Below are positions 34,331 through 45,691 of a DNA stretch of 64,000 nucleotides, piece after piece. The stretch's first letter is position 1. Each line of letters opens with the position of its first letter. A program made the position numbers and the translations under genes. Source of the stretch: Mixophyes australis (Eukaryota > Chordata > Amphibia > Anura > Limnodynastidae); the NCBI GenBank assembly GCA_036250195.1, contig JAVHZZ010000005.1:182015448-182079447 (forward strand), in the 5' to 3' direction. The notes beneath the pieces were generated by a model. That model was not told the origin of the DNA, did not search any database, and saw only the letters and a list, made by a program, of their open reading frames with translations.

Positions 34331-35559
34331 GGTTGGCTGTTGTGAGTATATGTGTAGGTGCGCTACAGACACAGGTTCCTCCACCTAGTAATACTAGAAA
34401 AAAAGTAATACTTATCTGTTCTCTGAACCTGCATGGGCATGATCCCTGATTCAATCCAATGATGAGGATGGACCCAAATAATATTCTTTAGAAGGTCATA
34501 TTTGAAGGTGTTCAGATGTTAATCATCACCTCATATTGTCCTGTCCTAGTACACCGATCTGGGCGATCTTTCCATTAGCCAGCCACAGCTTCAACCAGAC
34601 TTTTTTTTCATCAGAAATTAAAGGAACTGCCTCAGTGTGGCTTCAGACAATGCTTAGGGAGCAGAAACCATCCTTTTTTTCAAAGTTTTCCACAGTGCAT
34701 GGTAGATGGACATATATATTGTTTGGTGTGAAGAATGAGTGTACCCGTCTGAGGTTTTTTGACTGTTGCAAAAAATGGGGCCTCTTAACATTATAACTCC
34801 CCCCAAATGCTCTCTTAACCTCAAGTCCACAATGTCTAGGTCAGCTCAAATCAATGCTGACAGTGGCTCAACTGCCAGTGCAAACACTGTCGGAGGTAAG
34901 TGGCAGCCTTGACGGGTGCATCTGCCCAGTTTACCTCATGGGGATATGAAAATTACAGTTTGGACTCTTTTGTGTGAGGTTTAAAATACAGTAATTGTAC
35001 TCTGCAAATAAAAAAAAAAAAAGATCCATTGACTGGTGTGAATGGATCACCTTGGCAAGACTAGGTGACTTCTGTTAGACAGAATTTAGGCACCAGCATT
35101 TAAAGTAATGCTGCTATAGGATCACAAAGGCCTGAGTCCTTTTTATCTTTGTTTTTTTTTTACAAGTAACAGCCTCTTTTGGAGATTCAGGGAGAGATCC
35201 ACATTTCAAACCTTTCTCGAAACATTTTCATAATAGCAGAATTACTTAAAAAACATACTTTTTTGCTTTTTATATAATTCTATGGGTAGCTCATCCAAAT
35301 CAGTGGAATCAAAAATGTTCTCTGCTATCTCATGTTCCTTAATATATATTTTTTTCCGATAGTAATCTATAAGTCTGTTAATCTTATGAACTGTATAATA
35401 TTCAGAGATGTGATGCTCTGTTGAATTAGCACATACATTAGATTTCTTCATAATATTGTCCAAACTCAGCGTTTGAAATCACTTGAACCAGTCAGCCTTT
35501 TCACCATGTTCAAAGAACATGCTCTCTTTGCGTCATCTTTTGCGTTAAGGATCAATTCT

Positions 35560-37490
35560 ATGTGTTGTTGTAACCATTCTATGTATGCTTTTCTGCTTTC
35601 CCTATTCCCTCTCAACTACTCCGCCCCTTCTCCTCCACTGCATGCCCACCTCAAACTCACCTCTTCAACCTGTCTCTCTCCACTGGCATATTTCCATCCT
35701 CCTTTAAACATGTGCTCATCTCACCTATTCTAAAGAAACCATCTCTCTCTCTCTCTCTCTCTCCCTCTCTCCCTCTCTCCCTCTCTCCCTCTCTCCCCTC
35801 TCCTCTCTCCCTCTCTCCCCTCTCCCCTCTCCCCTCTCCCCTCTCCCCTCTCCCCTCTCCCCTCTCCCCTCTCCCCTCTCCCCTCTCCCCTCTCCCCTCT
35901 CCCCTCTCCCCTCTCCCCTCTCCCCTCTCCAAACTACTTGAGCGATTAGTGTACAAACGCCTGTCTCACTTTCTCTCCTCTCATTCCATTCTCGACTCTC
36001 TGCAATCTGGCTTCCGCCCCCAACATTCCACTGAAACTGCTCTCACAAAAGTGACCAATGACCTACTTACTGCAAAATCTAATTTATCCATACTCATTCT
36101 CCTAGAACTCCTCTGCTGCTTTTGATACTGTTGATCACCCTCTTCACCTACACACCCTTCACTCCATTGGCCTTTGTGACACAGCTTTTTCCTGGTTCAC
36201 TTCCTATCTATTGAACCACTCTTTTAGTGTTTCTACCTCTGGCACATCATCCCCTCAACTCACACTATCTGTTGGAGTCCCACAAGGCTCTGTTCTTGGC
36301 CCTTTCCTTTTTTTCATTGTACACCTCTTCTCTTGGTTTACGAATTTGCTCATTCAGCCTCTAATACCACCTCTGCGCTGATGACACCCAAATCTATATC
36401 TCTTCTCCTGACCTCTCTCCTTTGGTACTATCTCGTGTAACCAACTGTCTTTCTGCTATCTCCACATGTATCTCCCAATGCTATCTATAGCTCAACATGT
36501 CCAAAACAGAACTTATAATCTTCCCTCCTGCCTGAGTCACCACCTGCCCTCAAATCTCCCTGTCAATAACGACACAATTTCCTCATTCTTCCAAGCCCGC
36601 TGCCTTGATGTCATTCTTGACTCTGTCCTCTGCTGTATTCTTCACATCCAGACTCTCTCCCAGTCCTGTCGACTCCACCTTAAAAACATTGCCAGAATAC
36701 GCCCTTTTCTTACTCAACATGCTACCAAAACTCAAATCCATTCTCTCATAATCTCCCGTCTTCACTATTGCAACCTCCTGCTATCTGGCGTTCCTGATGC
36801 CCATATATCCACACTTCAATCCATCCTAAATGATGCTGTAAGACTGATCTTCCTCTCTCACCGATCCACGTTTGCTGCACCACTTTGCAAATCCCTACAC
36901 TGTGTCCTCCAGAATCAAATTCAAATTACTCACCCCTACCTACAAATCCCTCAACAATAACACCCCTGCATACATATCAAATCTCATATCAAAATACTGT
37001 TCCTCCCGCCCTCTTAGATCTACCTCTGACCTGCGCCATGTCTCGTCTCTAATAACCAACTCTCAATCCCGCCTACAAGACTTCTTCCGTGCTGCTCCCC
37101 ACTTAAGGAATTCCTTACCATGCTCAATCAGACTTTCCCACATTCTTCAAATCTTTGGATGCTTTTTGAAAACCCATCTTTTTTTTTTTTTTTTCTTTTT
37201 TTTTTAGAGGTGACCTTATCCTCAATAACACTATTCACACTAATGCACCCTCACAACTATCCCAATCTCCACTCTGAGCCACACTTTGTCCTCATGTTTC
37301 AGCTGTGCCCTCTTCCCTTTAGAATGTAAGCTCTCTAATGAGCAGGGTCCTCCATGTCCTTTGTTTTCATGTCTCCATTCATTTTGTCTGCCTTGTCTGT
37401 TCTAGTTTTATGTATGTCTTTGTTTTCCCTACTGTACAGCTCTGCGGAGCACTGTGGTGCCTTACAGATCTACAATAATAATAATTTGAG
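35560..37490 (+). mobile_element. L2-type LINE copy with a CT-rich expansion in the RT
   Basis: From about 35650 the frame gives [15 protein letters not shown], where the intact copy at 3808 continues [15 protein letters not shown]. Here a simple repeat (35740-35930) takes that place, after which [15 protein letters not shown] and [20 protein letters not shown] follow. Further on there are [18 protein letters not shown] and LYADDTQIY-like segments in changing frames, then [16 protein letters not shown] and thumb-region blocks up to about 37150. The tail has GCTCTGCGGAGCACTGTGG and (ATA)n. Dead copy. Confidence 0.82.
35740..35930. repeat. (CTCTCT)/(CCCCTCT) microsatellite
   Basis: A CT dinucleotide run passes into CCCTCTCT units and then about sixteen 7 bp CCCCTCT units. 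It lies inside the L2 RT coding region and reads through without a stop on both strands. Confidence 0.92.
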
Positions 37491-38889
37491 GGAGTTTCAC
37501 TTTCTGCCCTGACTAGCTTATTTTCTATTTCTAGACTTTTTTTTTTGCTCTGCAGATGTATAAGTAGATTAAATAAATGTCTCTTATTTTAAAAATATCC
37601 AATTGTAGGGCAAACTTCACAAGGAATACATCTTTTGCAAAAACTTTTTCCACCATATTGCTCACTTTTTCTTTAATTTTAGTGTCTTGGAGCCAACATG
37701 GATTACATTTCCAGACATTACTAAGGTGCTAAGTAGTAATATTAAAAGATAACAACACAGGAGAGTATTCTTAAATGCCTTTTGACAAATATTTTGCTGG
37801 CACCAGGGTTGGTAGAATGGTTTGGGGCACAATACCTTTTAGATGACTTTTCATTAATTGGCTTAAAGATGTACTTCTGCCACTTTTACTAAATACTGTA
37901 ATATATAGTTAAGTATTTATATAATTAAGAAAAGTTGTTTATTGTTTGGACTGGTTTATAGCACTACCCTGTTGTACTCTTTGCACTCAAAACTATTCTA
38001 TCCAGAGAGCTGCTTTGTGTCATGTGTCAGATTTCTATATAACCCCTCCTTTTCGAACATCTTCTGTTACTTATAAATTGATTGAGCAACTTATTGTGTG
38101 TATCAATTAGTAAATCTACCCATGTAGATTGACTCCATGAGTTTTCCTGATTTAGATGACTGCAAAAGGTCTGAATGGTTTTACTTTAAGGATATGTTGA
38201 GTGTCTTAGGGTCAACTAGGAGCTGAAAGATTGACATAGAATCCTAAACTCCTCTGGTACTTACCAATAATGTAGAGGGTAGCATGGACAAGATGCAGGG
38301 GATTTGAATGCTTTAAACTCGTGGTCCATGTTCTGGCGTTATCGTAGGGGGGAAAAAACCTTTGTTTCTGTTTTAATGAAAAAAAATTATTCTGCCCTAG
38401 TGACCTGGCTTTTCATGTCCAAGACCTGATCAGCGCTTTCCCAGGAAAACAAGGAACAAAAAGGTTCTTCTTTTAGATGTGGACTAATCCTTAAGTCACA
38501 GTGCACATTGGCAGCTACTGTGCTGGCCAAGGCCCTTACGCATAGTTTATTTACAGGGAAATTTCACTCTAAATTGATAAACACTGATTCTACTAAATTA
38601 AAATAATAATGTGGGGTACCACAATTTATAATTCCTCATATTTGAATTAGGATTTCTTTATAAAATTGGCAGTTGGAAGACTTCAACATGCAATTTGTTG
38701 GTCGTTTTTAATACGCAACGCATCCATAACCGTGGAAACATAACGCTGACAGATGTTAGTTGATGAGAAAGGCTAAGGGAATCGGAATGAGAAGAATCAG
38801 AAACCATATTTAGTTGAAGCAGGCATTAGGAGGCTTCTTCAACTTTGGCAAATTATACTCCAAAATGACAGATGTGGCAGATAAAGTAA

Positions 38890-39423
38890 TACCGCTTTCA
38901 TACTGCCGCCCCAGCAATATCCCGGGTTTTTCAAGCCGGGTTTTTGCCGGGGCTCGGAGCGTCCCAGCTCAGAAACACCATTCATACTGCACCTCGGACC
39001 CGGGAATTTCCCGGGTTGACCCCATTCATACTGCACAAGTCTGTGCCCTGGCAATTTGTGGGAGTCATCACCAGAGCAGTTTTCATTGGCTGAAAAATGG
39101 TGATGTCATTGAATTCATTTCTCCTAAACTCCTTCTCGAATCTTCCACGGGCTCCCACCGATGACATCATCCTCCAGAGACAGGCAGACAGCCAATCAGC
39201 TTGTTTTCTGTGCAACCCGGGTTGAAAAACCCGGGTTGCACCATTCATAGTGCAGGCAACCCGGGTCCGACCCGGGAATTACCTCTCGATAAATCCCGGG
39301 TTGAAGACCCGGGTTTTTAGACCCGGGATTTTTGACTTGTACCATTCATACTACACCAAGACCCGGGTCGTTTGAGCTCGCCCCGGCAAAAACCCGGGAT
39401 TTTGGTGCAGTATGAATGGGGTA
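38890..39423. mobile_element. Harbinger-like non-autonomous element rich in CCCGGG, 534 bp
   Basis: Terminal inverted repeats TACCGCTTTCATACTGC (left) and its near complement GCAGTATGAATGGGGTA (right). Both flanks are TAA (38887-38889 and 39424-39426), a 3 bp TWA-type duplication as made by PIF/Harbinger transposases. Inside are about twelve CCCGGG hexamers, mostly as ACCCGGGT pairs, and repeated ATTCATACTGCAC phrases facing both ways, so several nested hairpins are possible. No transposase frame. Confidence 0.8.
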
Positions 39424-40020
39424 TAATACAGCACACACTAAGTGCCGGTTTGGGTAATCTTCTATAAAAAAAAACAACACATTTTTCACCGGTCTCAATT
39501 AATCTTTTGTTGACTGTAGCTCCTACTGGAACCTCAAGTTAACAGTTAGCATGCAGCTGTGATCAGCAGCTCTTGTTCCCCTGCACAAATAATCTCTGAT
39601 GAACCCGGTCAAATGTTATATAAAGCAGCCATGCAAGTGCTCCCCTTCGGAAAAGCATACTTACGTGACCCAAATAATCTTTCTGCTCAGACCTGATTTT
39701 CATTGGACAATAATTTTAATCGGATCAACCAGCTATGTCATTGTTGGATCATAAATAATAATTTTGAAGAAATTCTCATGTGTTGACAAAGATGCTGGAA
39801 CTGGTTCCAACGTGGTAGAAATAAATTATTTGTACCAAATTAGTAGACAAGAAATTATAGATACAGAAAGTCCTATTACACTAGGGTCTGTTATATAAGA
39901 AATGAACCCCCTCTATGAATACGTCATTGGTGATTTTTAGCAAAACAGCAGTTATGACTTAAGACCATAGATGGCAGAGGTGCTCCATCTAACAAGATTT
40001 AAACGCTAACAAATTTCAAT

Positions 40021-41000
40021 TTCTCATTCGTTCCTTTCGGGGACACTGCTGACCATGGCACGCTGTGCTTGGGTGTAAGGTTTTAAAAACTAACAACTTG
40101 TCCAGCCTGCTTCCTCGACTGTATGACTTCTTATGGAGGTCCTTTAATTTTAATTAGTGCCCATGGAGTGAGGCACCTTTTATTTTATTTTGTTATTTTA
40201 ATAGCGGTGTTCTCCTGGAAAACACTGCGAATGAGAACGGGTATGGTGCCAACAACGCTTACATGCCTTTCACCAACAATATTCTCCTGGGGAAGGGTCA
40301 CTTAGCTGCTTTAGAGCAACCAGGGACCCAGGACTTGCGCCAGAGCAGTATCGAACCATGCCGGCAGCTCCAGTATCCCCCAGCATGGGCTGGCTGCGGT
40401 CTCTTACAGCTACCGCTCGAACACTGGACACTGCAAGCCCGTTAAAGGAGTAGTAGACAGCAGTGTAATCCAGGTAGCTGGGGAGAGGGCAATAGTCTGG
40501 TTGGGGGGCTGTAGTTGTAATAGCTTTCACCAGGGTCTATTAGCAGGCTAAGGAGCCTCCATTGTTGGGGCTGGAAATAGGGGAGGAGGTGCTTTCTTCC
40601 CCTGAAGGAAGCACCTCTCTCTTGGCAGGTTTCTGTACAGAGAAGCCCGCCATTCTTTCACTTTTTCTTTTCCTACATGCAGAGGCACCACAGAGGCAAA
40701 GTTTTTCACTGAGGGTGTATTGTGACTGTGCTTTTATGCTATTTTGTCACTATTGCTGTCACTGTAATTTCTATTATTTTATCTCCTCTTTCACACCTGT
40801 GTCATTGTACTTTCTGTTTTACACATTGAGTGCTGACCTCTTTTACCACTATTGTGTCTTGGTATTCTCTCTGAATTATATGTGGTATTTAGCGTTTATA
40901 TTAACAGTTTTATTGCAAGTAAACCATTGTTGGGTGACTTTACCCAGTGAACGGTCTGACCCCGATGTGCGACTTGTGAGTCTGAGGATCAAGTTTTGCT
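40021..41000 (+). mobile_element. DIRS-type 5' fragment (third DIRS family)
   Basis: TTCTCATTCGTTCCTTTCGG, followed by GGACACTGCTGACCATGG, has the layout of the DIRS left repeats at 26421 (TTCTCT...GGCGACACTGCG) and 53536 (CTCTTTCATCCATCTGGGGG, then ACACTGC). A leader-like non-coding stretch follows. No gag, RT or recombinase is seen before the gypsy 3' LTR stub at about 41012. Confidence 0.5.
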
Positions 41001-41042
41001 TATGTCTGGGGCGTGAAGTTATTTAGAAGTGATCCAGTCACA

Positions 41043-41527
41043 CTCCTCCCCCCCCCCCCTTGTCCATGCGGGCAACCAGTGTTCCTAGTCTCCAAAATTT
41101 GGTTTCTGGTTCCGCAGTCTCTTAGGGTTACCGGGGGTCTGGCTCTTCTTGCCGAGACAATCCATCCGCATTGCTGTGAGCCTTTCCTTGCTTGTGAATT
41201 ATGTGAAAGTCATAAATTTGAAGGGCAAGGCTCCAGCGCAACAATCTTCCATTTTCCCCTGAGGTGTGTTGTAGCCACTTTAAAGGATAATGATCAGTCA
41301 CCACAGTAAAATGTCATCCATACAAATAAGGTTGTAGTTTTTTCAATACCCACACAATGGCCAAATACTCCTTCTCAATTGTGACATACCTCACCTCCCG
41401 GTTTAGCAGTTTTCTGCTCAAATAGGCAACAGGGTGCTCCTGCCCATCTGGCCCCACCTGGCTAAGTACTGCTCCCAGTCCATACTGTGACTCGTCAGTT
41501 TGCACAATAAAGTCCTTGTCATAATTG
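41043..41527 (-). pseudogene. Gypsy RNase H, broken
   Basis: DKDFIVQTDESQYGLGAVLS, then AYLSRKLLNREVRYVTIEKE and LAIVWVLKKLQPYLYG, are the core RNase H blocks (41521-41317). After a stop, WLQHTSGENGRLLRW-like and DFHIIHKQGKAHSNADGLSR-like pieces continue in shifted frames to about 41120. A purine-only run of 12 Gs (41048-41060 on the other strand as Cs) precedes the LTR stub. Confidence 0.8.
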
Positions 41528-41889
41528 ACAAGATTAGATTGTACGCTCCTCTGAGCAGTGCCATATCTCCTCCTGTTTCCACCACTTCTAACGCTGCTCT
41601 CCAGCTACTTAGCCCTCCTCCTCGAGGGTCCTCCACCCCACGTCCACTCTCGCTCCCTCCTCCCCCCTGGGGGTCCCCCTGTCTTCCGCGCCCGCCTTCT
41701 TGGGCCGCGTCGTTTGCGGATCCTCCCTCCCCGTTCCCCGCCCTATCTAGCTGTGCATTGAGCTTACTGAGTTGCTGTGCTTACTGTTTACTGTACTGTG
41801 CTGTCTCCCATTGTATTGTAATTTGTTTGTCTCTGTACGGCGCTGCGGACGCCTTGTGGTGCCTTATAAATAAAAAAATAAAAATAATA
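41528..41889 (+). mobile_element. L2-tailed insertion with 7 bp target duplication
   Basis: A 362 bp non-coding insert ends in GTACGGCGCTGCGGACGCC and an AATAAA/(AAT)n tail, the L2-type 3' end. ATAATTG is present on both sides (41521-41527 and 41890-41896). Removing the insert and one copy restores the RNase H reading frame of the host gypsy element, which dates it after that element. Confidence 0.85.
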
Positions 41890-41899
41890 ATAATTGGGC

Positions 41900-42377
41900 G
41901 CCAACAGTACTGGAGCACGAACCAGGGCTTCCTTTAACGACTGTTGCCAGCTCACAAGCGGGTGTCCAGTCAACTACTTTGGGGAGTTTCTTCTTAGTGT
42001 GATCTGTCAGGAGCTTCGCTACAGTACTAAAGTCTGGGACGGAACGTCTGTAGTAGCCTGAGGTCCCAAAGAAGGCTTGTCTTTGGGTTGTGGGCCGGGT
42101 CCAGTCTCGGATTGCCTCTACCTTAGCTGGTTCTGGCTTAACCCTACCTCCCCCTACACAATGACCCAGGTACTGCACCTCTGACATCCCCATTTGACAT
42201 TTGTCTCCTATACCTCCTTGTATATTTGTAAACGGGTTGCCTAACTGGCCTATGCTCACCAGTGTCCACATGGTGCATCACCAAGGAAGTCCGACCGGGC
42301 TTCCTACTAAACGGAGTCGCAAAGGACCACAGCACTGCCTCAAGCTGCTCCCTCTTGCGGGCAGTCAACTGCTCATC
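41900..42377 (-). pseudogene. Gypsy reverse transcriptase, core deleted
   Basis: The N-terminal block SRKPGRTSLVMHHVDTGEHR, then VRQPVYKY, ends near 42205. At 42190 the frame continues with GMSEVQYLGHCVGGG, then KVEAIRDWTRP and SGYYRR, which belong after the catalytic palm. The region that should hold the YxDD active site is missing, so this copy cannot reverse transcribe. Confidence 0.82.
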
Positions 42378-43060
42378 TCAGCCCACTTCCTCTACACCAC
42401 CTTCACCTCTGGCATCTGCGAGGAGGTCAGGTAGTGGGTCACTTCCTGGTTCCTCAGTTGGTGAGTGCGATACCGCTGCTACCGACTCCACGCGCTCGTG
42501 GTATGCCTTCATCATATTTACGTGGTAGGTTTGCTGCCGCCTACCGTCGCTATAAAATAACACCACGTAAGTGATGTCACTCAGGCGTTTTGAGACCGTG
42601 TACGGTCCAGCCCAGGCAGCCTTGAGCTTGTTCTGACGTCTGGGCATCAGAACAAGAACCTTCTGCCCTACCTCCAACATTCTGGCACGCGCGCCCTGAT
42701 CATACCAAGTCTTCTGTTTTGCCTGCGCTTCTGCTAGGATAGCCTGCGCGAAACCCATGAGATTCTCTAACCTATCTGAGTTTCAACATATACTCCACCA
42801 TAGAGACATCCTGTGTGGGTAGCTCCCCTTCCCAAGACTCCTGGAACAGGTCAAGAGGTCCACGGACTCTGTGGCCATATAGTAGTTCGAAGGGGGAGAA
42901 ATCGGTAGACTCCTGCGGCACCTCCCGATAAGCAAACAGGAGGTGCGACGGGTAGCATTCTCGGGCCCCCCTTTCCCTCCGAAATTACAAATGCTCATAG
43001 CATGGTCTTCAGAGTGCCATTGAATCGCTCGCACAGTCCATTAGTCTAGGAATGATAGGG
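42378..43060 (-). pseudogene. Gypsy integrase, C-terminal half
   Basis: Minus-strand blocks: NGLCERFNGTLKTML-like (about 43040), LLFAYREVPQESTDFSPFEL, LYGHRVRGPLDL and QESWEGELPT, then AEAQAKQKTWYDQGARARML, VGQKVLVLMPRRQNKLKAAW, GPYTVSKRLSDITYVV and YHVNMMKAYHER. These are the end of the catalytic core and the GPY/F module. The zinc-binding HHCC part and first catalytic acids are deleted. It leads directly into RT. Confidence 0.85.
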
Positions 43061-43420
43061 GGCAGTATGGAGTTGCTGCACTCCGCACTTTGCCTAGAGA
43101 CACTGGACCCTCACTATCGTCTAAGTCAGGATATGCTGCAGGGAGGTCTAGGTTAGGGTTACTAGGGTCAGTAACAGTGGGGTCAGTCAAAGGGGGGGGT
43201 CACTGTGGTCAGCCATACTCATAGCTGGAGCTGGCATACTGTAAGGGACAAGAGCATCACCGGGCGCCCCCACAAGATCAGGTTGGCAAGAGACAACATC
43301 CTCTGCGTTGCTAGAGGATGTATTCTTTCCAGAGGCAAAGGGCTTGCTGTTTCCTGAAGAAATAGCAGCTGTGGTCTTTTCCTCTGGGCTGGGTTGTGCA
43401 GGTGTAGATCCTGAAGACTA

Positions 43421-43990
43421 TTACCCGGAGCCAAGCTGTGAAAATACAGAGTTGAGAAATGCGGTCACAATTCCACCCCCAACATCGTTGCCTAAAATCG
43501 AATCAGTTGGGAGGCAAACCATAACGCCAACATCTTGCGACTCCTGGCCATCTCCCCAGTCCAGATACACCCTTGCTACAGGCACTTTCTCTCCAGTCCA
43601 TCTGCCACGGTAACTTTTTGGCAGTGCAACCTGGCAATACTGCAGCAGGATCAATAAGATGGGGGCTCACTAGTGTTATGGATGCCACTGATTCAGTCCT
43701 TCTCCCTGCAGGGGTCCCACTTGGAACGGTTGCAGGTTCCTCCAGATGTTTTTGGGGGGGTCTTTTACACACACAGGTGACTATTCCGTCCAAGTCACCT
43801 TCAGATACGCCACACTCCATTGGGCTGGCAGGGGTGGAAACAGTCTCTAATGGCTCACCTTCGTCAGTTAAGCAAGTCAGCCGGACTCCAGCATTCAGAT
43901 TAGGGGCACGAGTCTGAGGTGCTGGGGCTGTGGGACAGTCCATCCTTAAATGACCGGATTTCCCGCAGTTGTAGCGCTTCTTCTCCAGCC
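43421..43990 (-). pseudogene. Gypsy gag C-terminus and protease, broken
   Basis: At about 43985 the frame reads KRYNCGKSGHLRMDCP, a CCHC zinc knuckle whose first Cys appears to be Arg. Further on (43654-43421, another frame) VARVYLDWGDGQESQDVGVM, then LPTDSILGNDV, resembles the retroviral-type protease C-terminus. Gag upstream of the knuckle is deleted to the LTR. Confidence 0.7.
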
Positions 43991-44065
43991 TTGGCTCAGG
44001 TGGTCTCTGATAGCTCCCAGGTACAGGATGGGGCGGTGGCTGACGAATGGTGCCCGAAGGGTTAG

Positions 44066-45147
44066 TGTGACAGGATGGACTGCCTATGCCACCCTGTCTG
44101 TTGTTGCTGGGAACCAGCTGGGCTTACTTTGCCACCGTCCCCTTTCGTTATTCCGAATATGCCCCTCCTGCCGTATTGGGAGGGGGGCCTGCTGCCACCA
44201 CTGAACTCATTTTATGGCACTCAGAACGACGTTCCATCTGGGTAACTGACGTTGCTAGTGTACCTTGTTACTGGTGTACCTGGGCTGGTACCCCTGACCT
44301 CTTCCTATGGATCAGGGTTGTTGTGGATGGAGGCCCCCTGGCCTATCACACTGGCCAGCTGCTGGGTATCAGGCAGAGCGGTGGTACCAGAAAACTGGGT
44401 CCAAACCTCAGAACAATCGGGAATGGATTAGTTGGGTCTAATCTGTAGGTCACAGAGATAGAGAAGTTTTCAAGCAGGTATTTGAAGCAAGTGAGGTTTA
44501 TTTGCTCACACTGGTTGAAGGTAGCACTGAGTAGGTCAGATGAAACATGAAGAACAATTTTCAATACTAAACAGTGCTTTTTTTATACAGTTTTGGACAC
44601 CGCCTCACAGGGTAAGCCAGCACCCTGAGATCTCAGTTATTTTTAGCATCAAGGTGCAATATGTTTACCCAAACATGGATTTACATGCAATGCAAAGCTA
44701 ACAATATTTACACTTATCTGTGATATCCTAAAACTTGCTGTGATTTCCTGCATCTTGTTTTAGACACAGAGGAAATCTAACAGCAAATCTAATTAAACTT
44801 TCCTGTGCCTCTAGGTGTTTTTGGACATCACACATCAAAAGGTCTAATTAACATGAGATTAACATGGGTCCTTTCTTCAGACAGTTGCAGAATACACATT
44901 TCCTCCACTTGAGAATTCCCAAAGGAAAGCTACAAAACCCCAAACATGTCATTTCCCTACACCAAAATACACAAAAGGCTTCCTCAACAAATGCAAGGGA
45001 TATATACCTCAGAAATAATGCATTTCCTCTAGCAAAGTTAAAACAAAAATGAATTTCCTCCCCTGGTCTCAGAAATAAAGATATCAAACTACACACAATA
45101 TCAATTTTTTTTTTACAATAAGTTACTTATAAGTGATCCAGTCACAG
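44066..45147 (-). repeat. Gypsy 5' LTR
   Basis: In minus orientation it starts TGTGACTGGATCACTTATAA and ends CAGTCCATCCTGTCACA, a TG...CA pair with TGTGAC at both ends. The same start, TGTGACTGGATCACTTCTAA, appears at 41042 next to the polypurine tract, identifying the stub of the 3' LTR. No primer-binding site is visible inside 44066, fitting a deletion there. Confidence 0.7.
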
Positions 45148-45292
45148 CTGTGTTACCCTTATATTGATTGTTTCTCATTACTGAAATTGTAGTGTTGTTT
45201 ATGTACAATTCAGAGGTTTTCAATTGGCCTGTTTTACCCGCAGTTTCTTCTTTAACTAAATTAACTATCCTTAATTCTTTTGTGAATTACAG

Positions 45293-45399
45293 ATTTCTTT
45301 GTGAAGTATGGAGTTGCTGTAATGACTGTGCGAGAGCTGTTCGAGTTCGTTACAGATCCATCAATTACTCAGGATAACATGGATGCTTATTTAGAGAAG
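45293..45399 (+). CDS. RIOK1: RIOK1 exon 12
   Basis: Acceptor GTGAATTACAG, donor GTAATC. It completes Asp and encodes [20 protein letters not shown], then [31 protein letters not shown] matches the RIO1 C-lobe exactly as remembered. Confidence 0.96.
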
Positions 45400-45478
45400 G
45401 TAATCATTCATGTGAAACATTTGTATTTAAAGGCAAGATCAATATATATATTTTAAAGACTCATAAAGTAATTAACGT

Positions 45479-45585
45479 TTGTGTGTGTGTGTGCGTGCAT
45501 GTGTTTGTGTGTGTATATGTGTGTGTATATGTATGTGTGTATATATATATATATATATATGTGTGTATGTATGTATATATACTCA
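45479..45585. repeat. (TG)n/(TA)n microsatellite
   Basis: Alternating GTGTGTGT, GTATATGTGTG and a run of 11 AT pairs. A simple repeat in RIOK1 intron 12; open frames of His/Thr/Tyr are artefacts. A similar TG/TA run lies at 24775-24842 in intron 7. Confidence 0.9.
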
Positions 45586-45691
45586 AAAAATGAGGGATCA
45601 TCAGTAGGTTATTAGATTCTGTGACTACTTTTTCTCGCGACAATAGCTTTTAATGATATATGAATATATATACAATGAGCATCATCTAGAC

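Larger units (their letters stand above)
41012..45147 (-). mobile_element. Ty3/gypsy element with INT upstream of RT (Gmr1-like order), defective
   Basis: Read right to left: 5' LTR (45147-44066), gag C-terminus with zinc-knuckle remnant (about 43985), protease (43654-43421), linker, integrase C-terminal half (43060-42378), start of RT (42377-42200), internal deletion, end of RT (42190-41900), RNase H (41896-41050), a G-rich polypurine tract and the first ~30 bp of the 3' LTR (41042-41012). Integrase runs into RT in one reading frame with a single TGA. Standard gypsy order is RT-RH-INT; Gmr1-type elements are known to have INT first. Also carries an L2-tailed insertion at 41528-41889. Several deletions and stops; dead. 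Confidence 0.82.
33909..45292. other. RIOK1 intron 11, 11.4 kb, built of transposons
   Basis: Contents in order: DIRS gag relic (about 34090-34330), L2 LINE (35560-37490), Harbinger-like element (38890-39423), DIRS 5' fragment (40021-41000), gypsy element (41012-45147). Stretches 34340-35560 and 37500-38880 show no recognised feature. A minus-strand 73-codon frame at 35242-35463 has no recognised domain. Confidence 0.75.

Noticed and set aside
35657..35956. Minus-strand GERGEGR repeat protein
   Set aside because: Translation of the CCCCTCT microsatellite inside an L2 copy.
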